Shown: positions 45,313-57,500 of the stretch, piece by piece
Numbering within the stretch: position 1 is the stretch's first letter
Layout of the letters: the number at the start of each line of letters is the position of its first letter
Assembly (NCBI RefSeq): GCF_016482825.1
Contig: NZ_JAEMNV010000001.1
Coordinates: 868,001-932,000, forward strand
DNA from: Antrihabitans stalagmiti
GTDB taxonomy: Bacteria; Actinomycetota; Actinomycetes; Mycobacteriales; Mycobacteriaceae
Reading direction: 5' to 3'
Length of the DNA stretch: 64,000 bases
Translations under genes and position numbers: made by a program
The notes under the pieces: model-generated
Databases searched by the model: none
What the model was told of the DNA's origin: nothing
What the model saw: only the letters and a program-made list of their open reading frames with translations

Positions 45313-48300
45313 GCAACATCCTCCTGAACCATCCGGATGAGAGCATCGGCGTCGAGATCGTCGATCGACGCGGCATCGTCGCCGGGCAGGTCGTCGGAGA
45401 GATCACCGGCCGCCAGCTCTCGCAGTGTGTCGAGCAGGCCCGCCCTGCGCAGCCGCTCGATCGGAATCGCAGCCAACAGGTCGCGGATCTCGTCGTCACC
45501 CGATGGCCGGTCCGCGTCGGGCGCGTCATCCGGCCTTACGATCGACAACACGTAACGTGCGGCCGCTGTCGGCGTGGGATGCTCGAAGATCAGCGTCGCG
45601 GGAAGTTTGTGACTCGTAGCCTGCGTCAAGCGGTTCCGCAACTCCACCGCAGCAAGCGAATCGAAACCAAGATCCTTGAACGCCCGATCAGGATCCACAC
45701 TGCCCGAACCCGAATGACCCAACACCGCCGCAACATGAGACCGCACAAGATCGACAACAACCGACTCCCGCTCAGCAGCAGGCATTCCGGCGAGCCGCTG
45801 CGCCAACGAACCCGAACTGGCCGCCACCTCTCGCACCGGTGCCCGCACCAATCCACGCAGCAGTGCCGGAAGCAGCCCGGCCTTGGCTTGGTGTCGCAGC
45901 GCAGCGAGATCGAGCTGAACCGGAGCAAGAAGCGCCCGATCCGACCGCAACGCCACATCGAACAAACCCAACGCCTGCTCCGCCGACATCGCACCCACCC
46001 CCAACCGACCCAACCGCGCCAACTCCTCCTCCCCCAACCCACCCGTCATCCCCGTGCCATCCGCCCACAACCCCCACGCCAACGACACACCAGGCAACCC
46101 CTGCGCCCGACGCAGCACCGCAACCGCATCCAACCCAGCATTCGCCGCCGCATAATTCGCCTGACCCGCACTACCCACCAACGCCGCCATCGACGAAAAC
46201 AACACAAACGCCGACACATCCAACCCCGCCGTCAACTCGTGCAACACCAACGCCCCATCCACCTTCGGACGCAACACCCCCGCCAAACTCTCCTGCGACA
46301 TCGACTCCACCACACCGTCATCGAGCACACCCGCCGCATGCACCACCGCCGTCAACGGCCACTGCAACGAATCCAACAACGCCCCCACCGCACCCCGATC
46401 GGCCACATCACACACCTCCACCCGCACCTCGGCCCCCAACGCCTCGAGCCCCGCCAACACCTCGAGCCCCGCCGCATCCACCCCAGCCCGACCCCGCCGC
46501 GACACCAACACCAAACGCTTCACCCCATACACACCCACCAAATGCCGAGCCAACACCAACCCCAACCCACCCGTACCACCCGTAATCAACACCGACCCCT
46601 CCGGATCGATCGGCGCAGGCACCGTCAACACAACCTTGCCGACATTGCGACCCTCCCGCAAAAACCGAAACGCCTCCCCACCAGCACGCACATCCCACGT
46701 CCGCACCGGAGCATGAGCCAACACACCCTCGGCGAACAGCCCGGTTATTGCGAGGAACATCTGCTGGATCCGGTCCGGTCCGGCATCGACGAGGTCGAAC
46801 GCGCGATAGCGCACGCCATGATGGCGATCCGCGACAACGTCCGGATCGCGGACATCGGCCTTGCCCATCTCGACGAATCGGCCGCCGGGAGCCATCAACC
46901 CCAAAGTGGCGTCGACGAATTCGCCGGCCAGTGCATTCAGCGCGACATCGATACCCGCAAAGGCAGTGCCGAAGCCGAGGTCACGCGACGACGCGATCCG
47001 ATCCTCGGCAATCCCCAACTCCCGCAACGTGTCCCACTTCGACGGGCTCGCGGTCGCGAAGACCTCGGCCCCAAGATGATGCGCAATCCGAACAGCCGCC
47101 ATCCCCACCCCACCAGCCGCGGCATGCACCAGCACCCGCTCGCCCGACCGCACATTCGCGAGGTCGACCAAGGCGTAGTAGGCGGTCAGATACACCACCG
47201 GCACCGCGGCCGCCTGCACGAACGACCATCCGGCGGGGATGGGCACCAGCATGCGGTGATCCGTCACCGCAATCGGTCCGAATCCATCGGTCATCAATCC
47301 CATGACTCGGTCACCCGGTGCCAGATCGGCTACCTCGGAACCGATTTCGAGCACGACCCCGGCGCCCTCGCTTCCGAGCGGCGCGTCGCCCGGATACATC
47401 CCCAACGCGATCAACACATCCCTGAAGTTCAGCCCGGCAGCTCGAACCCCGACCCGAATCTCACCCGCTGCGAGCGGCCGTTGCGCGTCCGATGCGACGA
47501 TCGCCAATCCGTCGAGCGAGCCCTTCGCCGTGATACCCAACCGCCACAGGTTATCTCGCGGCGACGGTGCCCGCACGAGCCGCGGCGCCGTGACGACGCC
47601 GTCGCGCACAGCGAGCTGGGGCTCACCGAGGTCGGCCAACGCGGCCCAGTCCGGCTCCGGACCCCCATCGACATCGACCAGAACGAAGCGACCAGGATGC
47701 TCCGACTGCGCGCTACGCACCAGACCCGACACCCCCGCCGCTACAGGGTCGTTCTCGGCACCGCGAGTGACTAGGACCAGCGGCGTCTCGGACTCCTTTG
47801 CCAGCCAGGATTGCACGACGTCCAATGCGCCTGCCGCTGTGTCGACGTGCGCTACCTCGACCTCGCTGGTGGCCGAACCATTCTGCACCGCAACCCATTC
47901 CAGCGCGTACAACGACTGCTGCCCACCCCCGAGTTGTCCCGGATCGACGGGCCGGGAGGCCAGTCGATCTACGGTGACGACAGGTTCGCCCTGCTCGGTA
48001 GCCACATCGACGCGCAGCAGGGTTGCTCCGGTACGGGTGATTCGCACTCGTGCCCGAGTAACCCCGCTGTGTCCGAGCTGCACACCGGACCAGGAGAACG
48101 GCAGCTCGACTGCCGATCCCGAGGTCTTGCCGATGAGCGCCGGATGCAGTGCTGCGTCGAAGAGCGCCGGGTGGACTGCGAAGCCTGCACCGCTGATGCC
48201 GTCGGGGAGTGCGACCTCGGCGTAGGTGACATCGCCAAGCCGCCACGCCGCGAGCAGCCCGCGGAAGGTCGGGCCGTAGTCGTAGCCGACGTTCGCCAAA

Positions 48301-51300
48301 TCCTCGTACCAGCCGTCGACAGCTATGGGCTCGGCTCCAGCCGGCGGCCACTGTGACGGAAAGCGCTCCTGCACAATCACATCGGTGGTCAACCAGGCAC
48401 GAGCGTGGCAGATGGCGTTCTGCTCACTGTCGGTACGGGAGAAGATTGTCACCTCGCGGCGGCCGTCGTCGACGACTCGCCCGACCGTCACCTGGATCTG
48501 TCTGGCGGTGTCGTCGAGCACAAGTGGTGCCTCGATCACCAACTCGTCCAGCGTGGGGCAGCCAACTTCGTGTCCGGCAACGGACGCCAGTTCCACGAAG
48601 GTGACACCAGGCACGATGACGGTGCCGAGCACTACGTGATCGCGGGTCCATGGCTGGGTGTCTTGCGACAACCGCCCGGTGAGGATCCACTCGTCGCGGT
48701 CACCGACCTGTAGCGCTGCGGACAGCAGGGGATGGTCGATTCGGCGGAGCCCTGCGGCGGACACGTCATTGCCACCGACACCGGGTGTCAACCAGAAGCG
48801 CTGCGGTGTAAAGGTATACGTCGGTAGCGCGACGCGCGTAGCGCCGGTTCCGACGAAGAACACCGGCCACTGGACCGCGACGCCCGCCACGTGCGCTTCG
48901 GCCGCCGAGATCGTGAACCGGTCCAACCCGCCGTCGTCGCGACGCAGAGATCCGATAACCGCAACGTTCGGCCCCACGGACTCTTCGACTGCCATCGTCA
49001 GCACCGGGTGCGGCGACATTTCGATGAAGCACGTCGCGCCGTCGGCGGCCAACGCCCGCACGGCGGGTTCGAATCCGACTGTGCCGCGCAGGTTTCGGTA
49101 CCAGTAGCCGGCGTCCATCGTGGTGGTGTCGATGACGCTGTCGGTCACGGTCGAATAGAGCCTGATCGTCGAGCGCTGCGGCTCGAGTGGGGCGAGCAAC
49201 TCGAGCAACTCGCTCTCGATCGCCTCGACCTGCGCAGAATGCGACGCGTAGTCGACCGCAATCCGGCGAGCCCTGATCTCGTCGCGTTCGCAGGTGGCGA
49301 TGAGGGCGTCCAATGCGTCCGGTTCGCCTGATATCACCACCGACGCAGGACCGTTGACTGCTGCGATCGACACTCGGTTTCGATAGGGCGCAATCAGTTC
49401 GGTGACGTGGTCGGCCGACAATGCGATCGATACCATTGCGCCCCGGCCAGCCAACCGTTCCCGGACCAATCGGCTGCGCACGGTCACGATCCGGGCGGCA
49501 TCGCGCAACGACAGCGCCCCGGCGACGTATGCGGCAGCGATCTCGCCTTGCGAATGCCCAACCACCGCAGCTGGTTCCACCCCGGAGGCGCGCCACAGCG
49601 CGGCAAGGGAGACCATCACGGCAAACAGGGCAGGCTGCACGATGTCGACACGTTCGAGCGTCGGTGCACCGTCCTCGTCACGGAGCACATCCTCTAGTCG
49701 CCAATCTACGAACTCCGCGAAAGCCTCACCGCACGCGGCGATCCGCTCGGCGAACACAGGCGAGGAATTCAAGAGCCCGACAGCCATGCCGACCCATTGC
49801 GCGCCCTGCCCAGGAAACACGAATACCGCGTCGCCTCCGCCGGAGTGACCCTGGAACACGCTGGCAGCCGGCTCGTTAGCGGCGAGGGCGCTCAACCCGG
49901 CCAGCAACTCGTCTCGGTCGGTTGCCACGACCGCGGCGCGGTGCTCGAGCTGAGCGCGTGTAGTTGCCGAGGAGAAGCCGACGTCGAGCAACGACACATC
50001 GGGCCGCTCACGAAGGTGGGCGAGCAGCGCGCCCGCTTGCGCCCGCAGCGACTTCTCACCGCGCGCGGACACGAGCACGGGAACCACAGGGATCGCTCGT
50101 TCGACCTGCATGGTCTCTGTCTCCGATGCAGGCGCTTCCTCGAGGATGACGTGCGCGTTGGTCCCGCTGACGCCGAACGACGACACACCTGCGCGACGCG
50201 GGTTCCCGTTCCTCGACCATTTTCTGGACTCGGTGAGCAGCTCGACCTGTCCTGAATCCCAATTCACATGTGGTGAAGGCGAATCGACGTGCAGGGTCGA
50301 CGGAAGAATTTCGTGCCGGAGCGCCTGCACCATCTTGATCACACCTGCGACGCCTGCCGCGGTCGAGGTGTGGCCGATGTTCGACTTGATCGATCCGAGC
50401 CGCAGCGGGCCGTTGGTCCGTTCACGTCCGTAGGTGGCCAGCAACGCCTGCGCCTCGATCGGATCACCGAGCTTCGTTCCGGTGCCGTGGCCCTCGACAG
50501 CATCGACCTCGTCCCCGCGCACCCCGGCGTTCGCCAACGCAGCCTTGATGACTCGCTCTTGCGACGGCCCGTTCGGCGCCGTCAGACCGTTGCTCGCACC
50601 GTCCTGATTCACCGCGCTGCCGCGAACGACCGCCAGCACTCGGTGGCCGAGCCGCTGCGCCTCCGAAAGCCGCTCCAACACGACAAGTCCGACACCATCA
50701 GCAAAGCCCGTTCCGTCTGCGGCAGCCGCGTACGACTTGCACCGACCGTCGGGCGAGAGCGCGCGCTGCCTACTGAACTCGACGAAGAGGAACGGGCCCG
50801 ACAGCACGGTGACGCCGCCGACGAGCGCCATGGACGACTCCCCCGCTCGCAGCGACCCGATTGCGAGATGCAATGCCACCAACGACGAGGAGCAGGCGGT
50901 ATCGATCGACACCGACGGTCCGGTGAGGCCGAGCGTGTAGGAGACTCGGCCCGACACCACGCTCGACGTCGACCCGGTCAGCCGAAAGCCCTCCAGCTGT
51001 GACTGACCGCCGGCGGGTCCGGCTGCATAGTCCGATGCGCCGACGCCGCAGAAGACTCCGGTATCGCTACCCCGCAGCGAGGTCGGGTCGATGCCGGCGT
51101 CCTCGAGCGCCTTCCATGCCGCCTCCAGCAGCAGCCGCTGCTGTGGGTCCATGGCGAGCGCCTCACGGGGACTGATCCCGAAGAAATCGGCATCGAAATC
51201 GGCTGCCCCGTCGATGAATCCGCCCACGCGCGTGTACGACGTGCCTGGCTGATCCGGATCGGGGTGGTACAGCTGCTCGAGATCCCAGCCGCGATCGGTA

Positions 51301-51557
51301 GGCAGGCCCGACATCGCATCGCGGCCCGAGGCGACCAATTCCCACAGTTCGGCCGGCGACGTCACCCCGCCGGGATACCGGCAGCTCATCCCCACGATTG
51401 CGATGGGTTCGTTTGCGCGTTCTTCCAGTTCCCGCAGTTGCGACCGGGTTTCGTTGAGATCGACCGCAACCTTCTTCAGGTACCGAACGAGTTTGTCCTG
51501 CTGGGGATCCGCGCTGCCGGTGTCCATTCCAACCCCTGTCATGCCAACCCCTGTCAT
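45309..51557 (-). CDS. Type I PKS, penultimate module: KS-AT-DH-ER-KR-ACP
   Basis: A 2,082-residue single-module PKS. N-terminal docking coil ([20 protein letters not shown]), KS with TACSSSL and NIGH, AT near 667 with GHSQGE and YASH near 772 (methylmalonyl-specific), DH near 972 with [13 protein letters not shown] near 1379 ([12 protein letters not shown]), KR near 1652 with LDD and YAAAN, ACP near 1959, then a C-terminal docking region ending [13 protein letters not shown]. It should add a fully reduced methyl-branched unit. Start and stop both overlap neighbouring PKS genes as ATGA. Three ATGs in a 15-base tandem repeat open the gene. Residues about 1607-1973 lie in DNA identical to the next PKS gene. 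Confidence 0.94.
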   Translation of the reverse strand: MTGVGMTGVGMDTGSADPQQDKLVRYLKKVAVDLNETRSQLRELEERANEPIAIVGMSCRYPGGVTSPAELWELVASGRDAMSGLPTDRGWDLEQLYHPDPDQPGTSYTRVGGFIDGAADFDADFFGISPREALAMDPQQRLLLEAAWKALEDAGIDPTSLRGSDTGVFCGVGASDYAAGPAGGQSQLEGFRLTGSTSSVVSGRVSYTLGLTGPSVSIDTACSSSLVALHLAIGSLRAGESSMALVGGVTVLSGPFLFVEFSRQRALSPDGRCKSYAAAADGTGFADGVGLVVLERLSEAQRLGHRVLAVVRGSAVNQDGASNGLTAPNGPSQERVIKAALANAGVRGDEVDAVEGHGTGTKLGDPIEAQALLATYGRERTNGPLRLGSIKSNIGHTSTAAGVAGVIKMVQALRHEILPSTLHVDSPSPHVNWDSGQVELLTESRKWSRNGNPRRAGVSSFGVSGTNAHVILEEAPASETETMQVERAIPVVPVLVSARGEKSLRAQAGALLAHLRERPDVSLLDVGFSSATTRAQLEHRAAVVATDRDELLAGLSALAANEPAASVFQGHSGGGDAVFVFPGQGAQWVGMAVGLLNSSPVFAERIAACGEAFAEFVDWRLEDVLRDEDGAPTLERVDIVQPALFAVMVSLAALWRASGVEPAAVVGHSQGEIAAAYVAGALSLRDAARIVTVRSRLVRERLAGRGAMVSIALSADHVTELIAPYRNRVSIAAVNGPASVVISGEPDALDALIATCERDEIRARRIAVDYASHSAQVEAIESELLELLAPLEPQRSTIRLYSTVTDSVIDTTTMDAGYWYRNLRGTVGFEPAVRALAADGATCFIEMSPHPVLTMAVEESVGPNVAVIGSLRRDDGGLDRFTISAAEAHVAGVAVQWPVFFVGTGATRVALPTYTFTPQRFWLTPGVGGNDVSAAGLRRIDHPLLSAALQVGDRDEWILTGRLSQDTQPWTRDHVVLGTVIVPGVTFVELASVAGHEVGCPTLDELVIEAPLVLDDTARQIQVTVGRVVDDGRREVTIFSRTDSEQNAICHARAWLTTDVIVQERFPSQWPPAGAEPIAVDGWYEDLANVGYDYGPTFRGLLAAWRLGDVTYAEVALPDGISGAGFAVHPALFDAALHPALIGKTSGSAVELPFSWSGVQLGHSGVTRARVRITRTGATLLRVDVATEQGEPVVTVDRLASRPVDPGQLGGGQQSLYALEWVAVQNGSATSEVEVAHVDTAAGALDVVQSWLAKESETPLVLVTRGAENDPVAAGVSGLVRSAQSEHPGRFVLVDVDGGPEPDWAALADLGEPQLAVRDGVVTAPRLVRAPSPRDNLWRLGITAKGSLDGLAIVASDAQRPLAAGEIRVGVRAAGLNFRDVLIALGMYPGDAPLGSEGAGVVLEIGSEVADLAPGDRVMGLMTDGFGPIAVTDHRMLVPIPAGWSFVQAAAVPVVYLTAYYALVDLANVRSGERVLVHAAAGGVGMAAVRIAHHLGAEVFATASPSKWDTLRELGIAEDRIASSRDLGFGTAFAGIDVALNALAGEFVDATLGLMAPGGRFVEMGKADVRDPDVVADRHHGVRYRAFDLVDAGPDRIQQMFLAITGLFAEGVLAHAPVRTWDVRAGGEAFRFLREGRNVGKVVLTVPAPIDPEGSVLITGGTGGLGLVLARHLVGVYGVKRLVLVSRRGRAGVDAAGLEVLAGLEALGAEVRVEVCDVADRGAVGALLDSLQWPLTAVVHAAGVLDDGVVESMSQESLAGVLRPKVDGALVLHELTAGLDVSAFVLFSSMAALVGSAGQANYAAANAGLDAVAVLRRAQGLPGVSLAWGLWADGTGMTGGLGEEELARLGRLGVGAMSAEQALGLFDVALRSDRALLAPVQLDLAALRHQAKAGLLPALLRGLVRAPVREVAASSGSLAQRLAGMPAAERESVVVDLVRSHVAAVLGHSGSGSVDPDRAFKDLGFDSLAAVELRNRLTQATSHKLPATLIFEHPTPTAAARYVLSIVRPDDAPDADRPSGDDEIRDLLAAIPIERLRRAGLLDTLRELAAGDLSDDLPGDDAASIDDLDADALIRMVQEDVA
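45637..46737. repeat. 1,101-bp perfect repeat, copy in the penultimate PKS gene
   Basis: Partner of 39458-40558. The identity ends sharply: the base before it (45636) and the base after it (46738) differ between copies, and flanking ER sequence is similar but clearly diverged. A recent gene-conversion or duplication event is the simplest explanation. Confidence 0.9.
51528..51557 (-). repeat. 15-bp tandem duplication at a PKS start codon
   Basis: On the coding strand ATGACAGGGGTTGGC is followed by ATGACAGGGGTTGGA and then ATGGAC. This gives three in-frame start codons, each of the last two preceded by AGGGG. The protein would begin [12 protein letters not shown] if the first is used. Confidence 0.85.
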
Positions 51558-54500
51558 GCCGTGCCGATGTCGTCGATGCCGAATTCGGCGTCGATCAGCG
51601 CGAAGACCTCGTCAGCTGTCGTCGCCGCCTCGATCTGTTCGCTTGCCCGTCCGCCCGCGGTGACGGCCGCCAGCATCGTGCGCAGGCGCGCGGCAACGCG
51701 CACCTGTTCGGTAGGTGTTGTCGCCGTGAGCATTTCCTCGAGCTTCTGCAGTTCCCGGTCGATCGGGACTTGCGGCTCGTCACCCGAACTCCCGCCGAAT
51801 TCGGCGAGCAACTGCGTCGCGAGCGCCGCAGGTGTCGGGTGGTCGAAGACGAGCGTCGCAGGCAGGCGCAGACCGGTGAACTGTGTCAACCGATTTCGCA
51901 GGCCGACGGCGCCGAGCGAGTCGAAGCCGAGGTCCTGGAAGGGTCGATCGGGGGCGACTGCAGCCGGGGACTTGTGGCCGAGCACCGCGGCGACCTGCGC
52001 TTGCACCAACTCGAGGACGATTCGTTCCCGATCGACGTCCTGAGCGCTGGTGAGACGTTGCACGAACGACTCGTGAGCAGCCTCCACACCGCGCGCCGGC
52101 GTACGCACCAGACCACGCAGCAAAGCAGGCAGTGTGCCCTCACGGGCCTGCACGAGCAGCGCAGCGGGATTCAGCTGGACCGGCGCAAGTACGGATGCAG
52201 CTGCGCCGAGGGCGTGGTCGAAGAGTTCGAGCCCGAATTCTACCGAAAGCGCTTCTACCCCCAGCCGTTCCAACCGAACGAGGTCGGTGCTACCGAGCTC
52301 GCCCGTCATCCCGGTGGCATCGGCCCACAGCCCCCACGCCAGCGACGTTCCGACCAACCCCATGGCGCGACGCTGCTGCGCCAACGCATCCAGCGCAGCG
52401 TTCGCGGCGGCGTAGTTGCCCTGCCCCGGACTGCCGATCAGCGCTGCGACCGACGAGAACAGCACGAAAGCTGCGAGGTCCATATCGGCGGTCAGTTCGT
52501 GCAGGTGCCACGCCGCATCCACCTTCGGTCGCAGCACGCGCGCCAGCTGTTCGGGGGTCAGAGTTTCGATCAAGCCGTCGTCGAGCACACCTGCAGCGTG
52601 GACGACGGCGATCAACGGCTGCTCCAGCGAATCGAGAAGTGTTGCAAGCTGATCCCGATCGGAAGCGTCGCACGCTTCGACCCGTACGGTTGCTCCTGCC
52701 GCCTCCAGATCAGCAACTACGGCAGCGACGCCCGGCGTAGCGCTGCCACGCCGACTCACAAGCACCAGCTGCCGCGCGCCGTGCGTGGCAACGAGGTGCT
52801 TTGCGACGACGGCGCCCAAACCACCTGTGCCGCCGGTGATCAGGACGGTTCCGTCGGGGTCGAACACTGGCGTTGTCTGCGGCGTCGCCACAGTTGCCCG
52901 CGCGAGCCGCGGCGCAAGTAGTCCGGTGTTGCGTACGACCAACTGCGGCTCATCGACACCGGCAAGCGCTGCCCAGTCCGGGGTCTCCTCGCCGCCGAGA
53001 TCGACGAGCAGGAAGCGGTCCGGGTGCTCGGACTGTGCGCTGTGCACCAGACCCCACGCGGGCGCCTGGGACACATCCGGCGAATCGCCCTCGATGGCAA
53101 CCGCATTGCGAGTGACGACGATCAACCGTGACTGGGTCGTGCGGTCGCTCGCGAGCCAGCTCTGCACCAGTTCCAACGCTCGTGCGGCGACCGCCTGCGC
53201 CGCGACGTGTGTGTCACCCGGTGGTGACTCGACGGCTGCAACAACGACATCGGGCACTGCAGCTCCTGCGGCGAGTTGCTCGTCCAGCGCTGCCAGATCG
53301 GTGCACCGTTGTCCGCTGCCTGCGACGGCGCCGAGTAGGACGACGTGCCCCGCCTGGCCCAACGGAACGCTGACAGCCGTCCAGTCGCGCTGGTACAGGG
53401 AACGCTGGGCGGCGAGCCGCGTGGACTGCAGCTGCGTCCGATCGACCGGGCGAACATCCATCCGTCGCACACCGCCGACCGCCAGACCGGTCTCGTCGGC
53501 GAAGTCCAGCCGCAGCGCGTGCTCCCCCGCCGTTGCAACGCGGACCCGGAGCCTGGTGAGCCCGGTTCGCTCCAGATGCACACCGGACCAGGAGAACGGT
53601 AGACCGCCGCCTGCAGTGGGTCCTCGGTAGAGCTTGCCGAGACCACCGTGCAGGGTGGCGTCGAACAGCGCGGGATGCAGGCTGAATCCTGTTGCAGCTC
53701 CAGCGCTTTCCGGCAGTTCCAGCTCTGTGTACACCTCGTCGCCGAGCGCCCAGGCGGCCTGGACCCCGCGGAACGCAGGACCGTACGCGAAGTCGCCGTC
53801 GGTGAGGTGGGCATAATCGCCGAGCCGGGCATACACGGTCTCGACGGCCACCGGCTCGGACCCGACGGGCGGCCAGTGCGTGGGGAACTGCGCCGACTCG
53901 GGTGGCACACCGAGCCAACCGCGGCCGTGGCAGACCGCTGACTGCGGCTCGTCTGCGCTGTCCTGTCGGGAGAAGATCGCTACCGGGCGGCGTCCGTCGT
54001 CCGCCGCTGCGCCGATACTCACCTGGAGCTGACGGACGGTGGTCTCCTCCAAGATCAGCGGCGCCTCGAGCACCAACTCGTCCAACGCGGGGCAGTCGGC
54101 AATGCGGCCTGCCACCAGCGCCAGCTCGACGAGCGTCACACCCGGTACGAGTACGAGCCCGAACACCATGTGGTCGCGGGTCCACGGTTGTGCGTCGATG
54201 GACAGCCGACCCGTGACAAGCCACTCGTCGCGATCCCCGATCTGCGTCGCCGCAGCCAGGATCGGATGGTCGACGCGGACGAGACCGGCCTCGGCGGCTG
54301 TGTTCGTCCCGACGCTGGGAGCGAGCCAGAAGCGTTGGCGTTGAAACGCATACGTCGGCAGATCGACTCTGCGCGCGTTGCTGTTCGCGTAGATCGGGGT
54401 CCAGTCGACTGTGACGCCGACACAGTGCACCTCGGCGAGCGAGAGCAGAAATCGTTCGAGTCCGCCGTCGTCACGGTGCAGCGATCCGACCACCACGATG

Positions 54501-57500
54501 TCGGTCTGCCCGACCGTAGCCTCCACCGCGGTGCTCAGCACAGGATGAGGCGAAACCTCGACGAAGCAGCTGGTCCCCTGGTCGGCAAGTGCCCTGATGG
54601 CGGGCTCGAAACCGACCTGACCCCGCAGGTTTCGATACCAGTAGTCCGCATCGAGGGTCGCTGTGTCGACGAAGCCTCCAACTGCCGTGGAGTAGAACGG
54701 AATCCGGCCCGATACGGGAGCGATCGGTGCGATCGCCTCCAGAAGCTCGGCCTCGATCGTCTCGACCTGCGCCGAGTGGGAGGCGTAGTCGACCGCGACC
54801 CGGCGGAACCTGACGCTGTCGCGTTCGCAGACCGCGGCGAGCTCGTCGAGAGCGCCCTGCTCACCGGAAATCACGACTGCCGCAGGCCCGTTGACGGCGG
54901 CGACCGACAGTCGGCCGGCATAGGGTGCGAGCAATTCTTCGACCTGCTGCACCGGCAGGGCGATCGACGCCATGCCACCTCTGCCGGCCAATCGCTCACC
55001 GATGAGGCGTGAGCGCAGCGTGACGATTCTGGCGGCATCGTCGAGTGACAACCCGCCCGCAACGTAGGCAGCGGCGATCTCACCCTGCGAATGCCCGACC
55101 ACTGCAGTCGGTTCCACGCCATGCGCACGCCACAGCCGGGCGAGTCCTGCCATCACCGCGAACAGTGCGGGCTGGACGACGTCGACTCGATCCAACAGCT
55201 CGGCGTCGCCGCGAAGCACCTCGGTAAGCCGCCATTCGACGAACTGCCCGAGCGCCGTCTCGCACGCGGCAATCTCGGCGGCGAACTCCGGCGCGGACTC
55301 GAGCAGCTCGGCAGCCATTCCAGCCCACTGCGCACCCTGGCCGGGAAAAACGAAAACGGCTCCCTTGCCGAGGGTTCGGCCGACGACGACGTTGTCGGCC
55401 GGTTCGCCGGCAGCGATCGCGGCGAGCCCCGACAGCAGCCCCCCACGATCGGCAGCCACAACGGCGGCCCGACGTTCCAACTGCGCACGGGTGGTCGCCG
55501 TCGAATAGGCGAGATCGGGAAGGGTCACGTCGGGTCGACCGACAACGGAGGTGTGCAGCTGTTCTGCCTGCGCTCGCAGGGCTGCATCCGTGCGCGCCGA
55601 CAGCAGCACCGGCACCACCGACGGACCGGACGTCGCTACATGCTCGCGCTGCGGCGAATCCGGCGCTTCCTCCAAGATCAGATGCGCGTTGGTGCCGCTG
55701 ACACCGAACGACGACACCCCGGCACGTCGCGGGCGACCGTTGCGCGACCACGCCCGCGCCTCGGTGAGCAGTTCGACCCCACCCTGATCCCAATCGATGT
55801 GTGGTGAGGGTGAATCCACATGCAGTGTCGCGGGCAGTGTCTCGTGCCGCAGCGCCTGCACCATCTTGATCACGCCGGCGACACCGGCGGCGGCCGACGA
55901 ATGACCGATGTTCGATTTGATCGAACCCAGCCAGAGCGGGCCGTTCGTGCGATCACGTCCGTAAGTGGCAAGGAGCGCCTGGGTCTCGATTGGGTCGCCC
56001 AGTGTGGTGCCGGTGCCATGGCCTTCCACTGCGTCGATGTCTGCCGGACCCAGACCCGCATCGGCAAGCGCCTGGCGGATCACCCGCTCCTGCGAGGGTC
56101 CGTTGGGTGCGGTCAGTCCGTTACTCGCGCCGTCCTGGTTCACCGCGCTGCCGCGGATCACCGCCAGCACCTCATGACCGTTCCGCTGCGCGTCCGAAAG
56201 TCGCTCCAGCACAACGAGCCCCGCCCCGTCGGAGAATCCCGTACCGTCCGCAGCCGCCGCGTAGGACTTGCATCGGCCGTCCGGGGACAGTGCTCGCTGT
56301 CTGCTGAACTCCGTCAGCAGGTACGGGCCCGCCATCAGCGTCACCCCGCCGACCAGCGCCATTGAGCATTCGCCAGAGCGCAGCGCACGAGAAGCCAGGT
56401 GCATTGCGACAAGCGACGACGAGCAGGCCGTGTCGATCGACATGGCCGGACCTTCGAGGCCGAGTGTGTAGGAGATCCGCCCGGACGCCACACTCGTCGT
56501 GGTGCCGGTGAGCCGGTAGCCCTCCAGTTCCGACGAGTTGGAGCCGCCGTAGTCGGTGGTGACGACGCCTGTGAAGACGCCGGTATCACTGCCGCGCAGC
56601 GAGTTCGGGTCCACACCTGCGTCTTCCAGTGCTTCCCACGCAAGCTCGAGCAGTAGCCGCTGCTGCGGATCCATGGCCAATGCTTCGCGCGGGCTGATCC
56701 CGAAGAACTCCGCATCGAAGGCCCCCGCATCTGCGAGGAAGCCGCCGCCGCGAGTGGACACGGTGCCGGGCTGATCGGGATCGGGATCGTAGAGCCGTTC
56801 GAGGTCCCAGCCGCGATCGGTGGGCAGTCCAGTGACGGCGTCACTCCCTGCTGCGACGAGGTCCCACAGCAGCTTCGGTGAACCGGCGCCGCCCGGGTAA
56901 CGGCAGCTCATACCGACGATCGCGAGTGCTTCGTCCGCGGCTGCGGGCTCGCGGACCACCGGTGCAACTGGCACCGAATGCGTCTCCGCACCAGCAACTT
57001 CGGTGAGTAGCAGCCGTGCGACCGCGGCGGGCGACGGATGGTCGAAGACAAGGGTTGCGGGCAATCGCACGCCGGTGGCCCGGGTGAGCCGGTTGCGGAG
57101 CTCGACCGCGCCGAGCGAGTCGAACCCGAGGTCTTTGAACGCCCGCTCGGGGTCGACGGCGCCCGCAGCGACGTGGCCGAGCACGGAGGCGACATGAGAC
57201 TGCACGAGTTCGGCGACCATGCGCGCGCGGTCCGCATCTCCGAGGCCGGAAAGCTGTTGTGCCAGTGAGCCGCCGGCGGCACTGCGGCGGCGCGTTCCAC
57301 CGGCGGGCACGAGTCCGCGCAGCAACGCAGGCAGGTTTCCGGCACGGGCCTGATTGCGCAGTGCGCCCAGATCGAGCTGAACCGGCGCGAGCATCGATGA
57401 TGCCGAATCCGAGTCCACCGAGACTACGGCCTGGTCGAACAGTGCAAGGGCCGCTTCGGTAGGGAGCGCACCGACACCCATGCGGGCAAGACGGGCGTGG

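Noticed and set aside
45282-47774. Long rightward open frame (830 codons) opposite the penultimate PKS gene
   Set aside because: Same cause as the other copy; a large part of its sequence is identical because of the 1,101-bp repeat.
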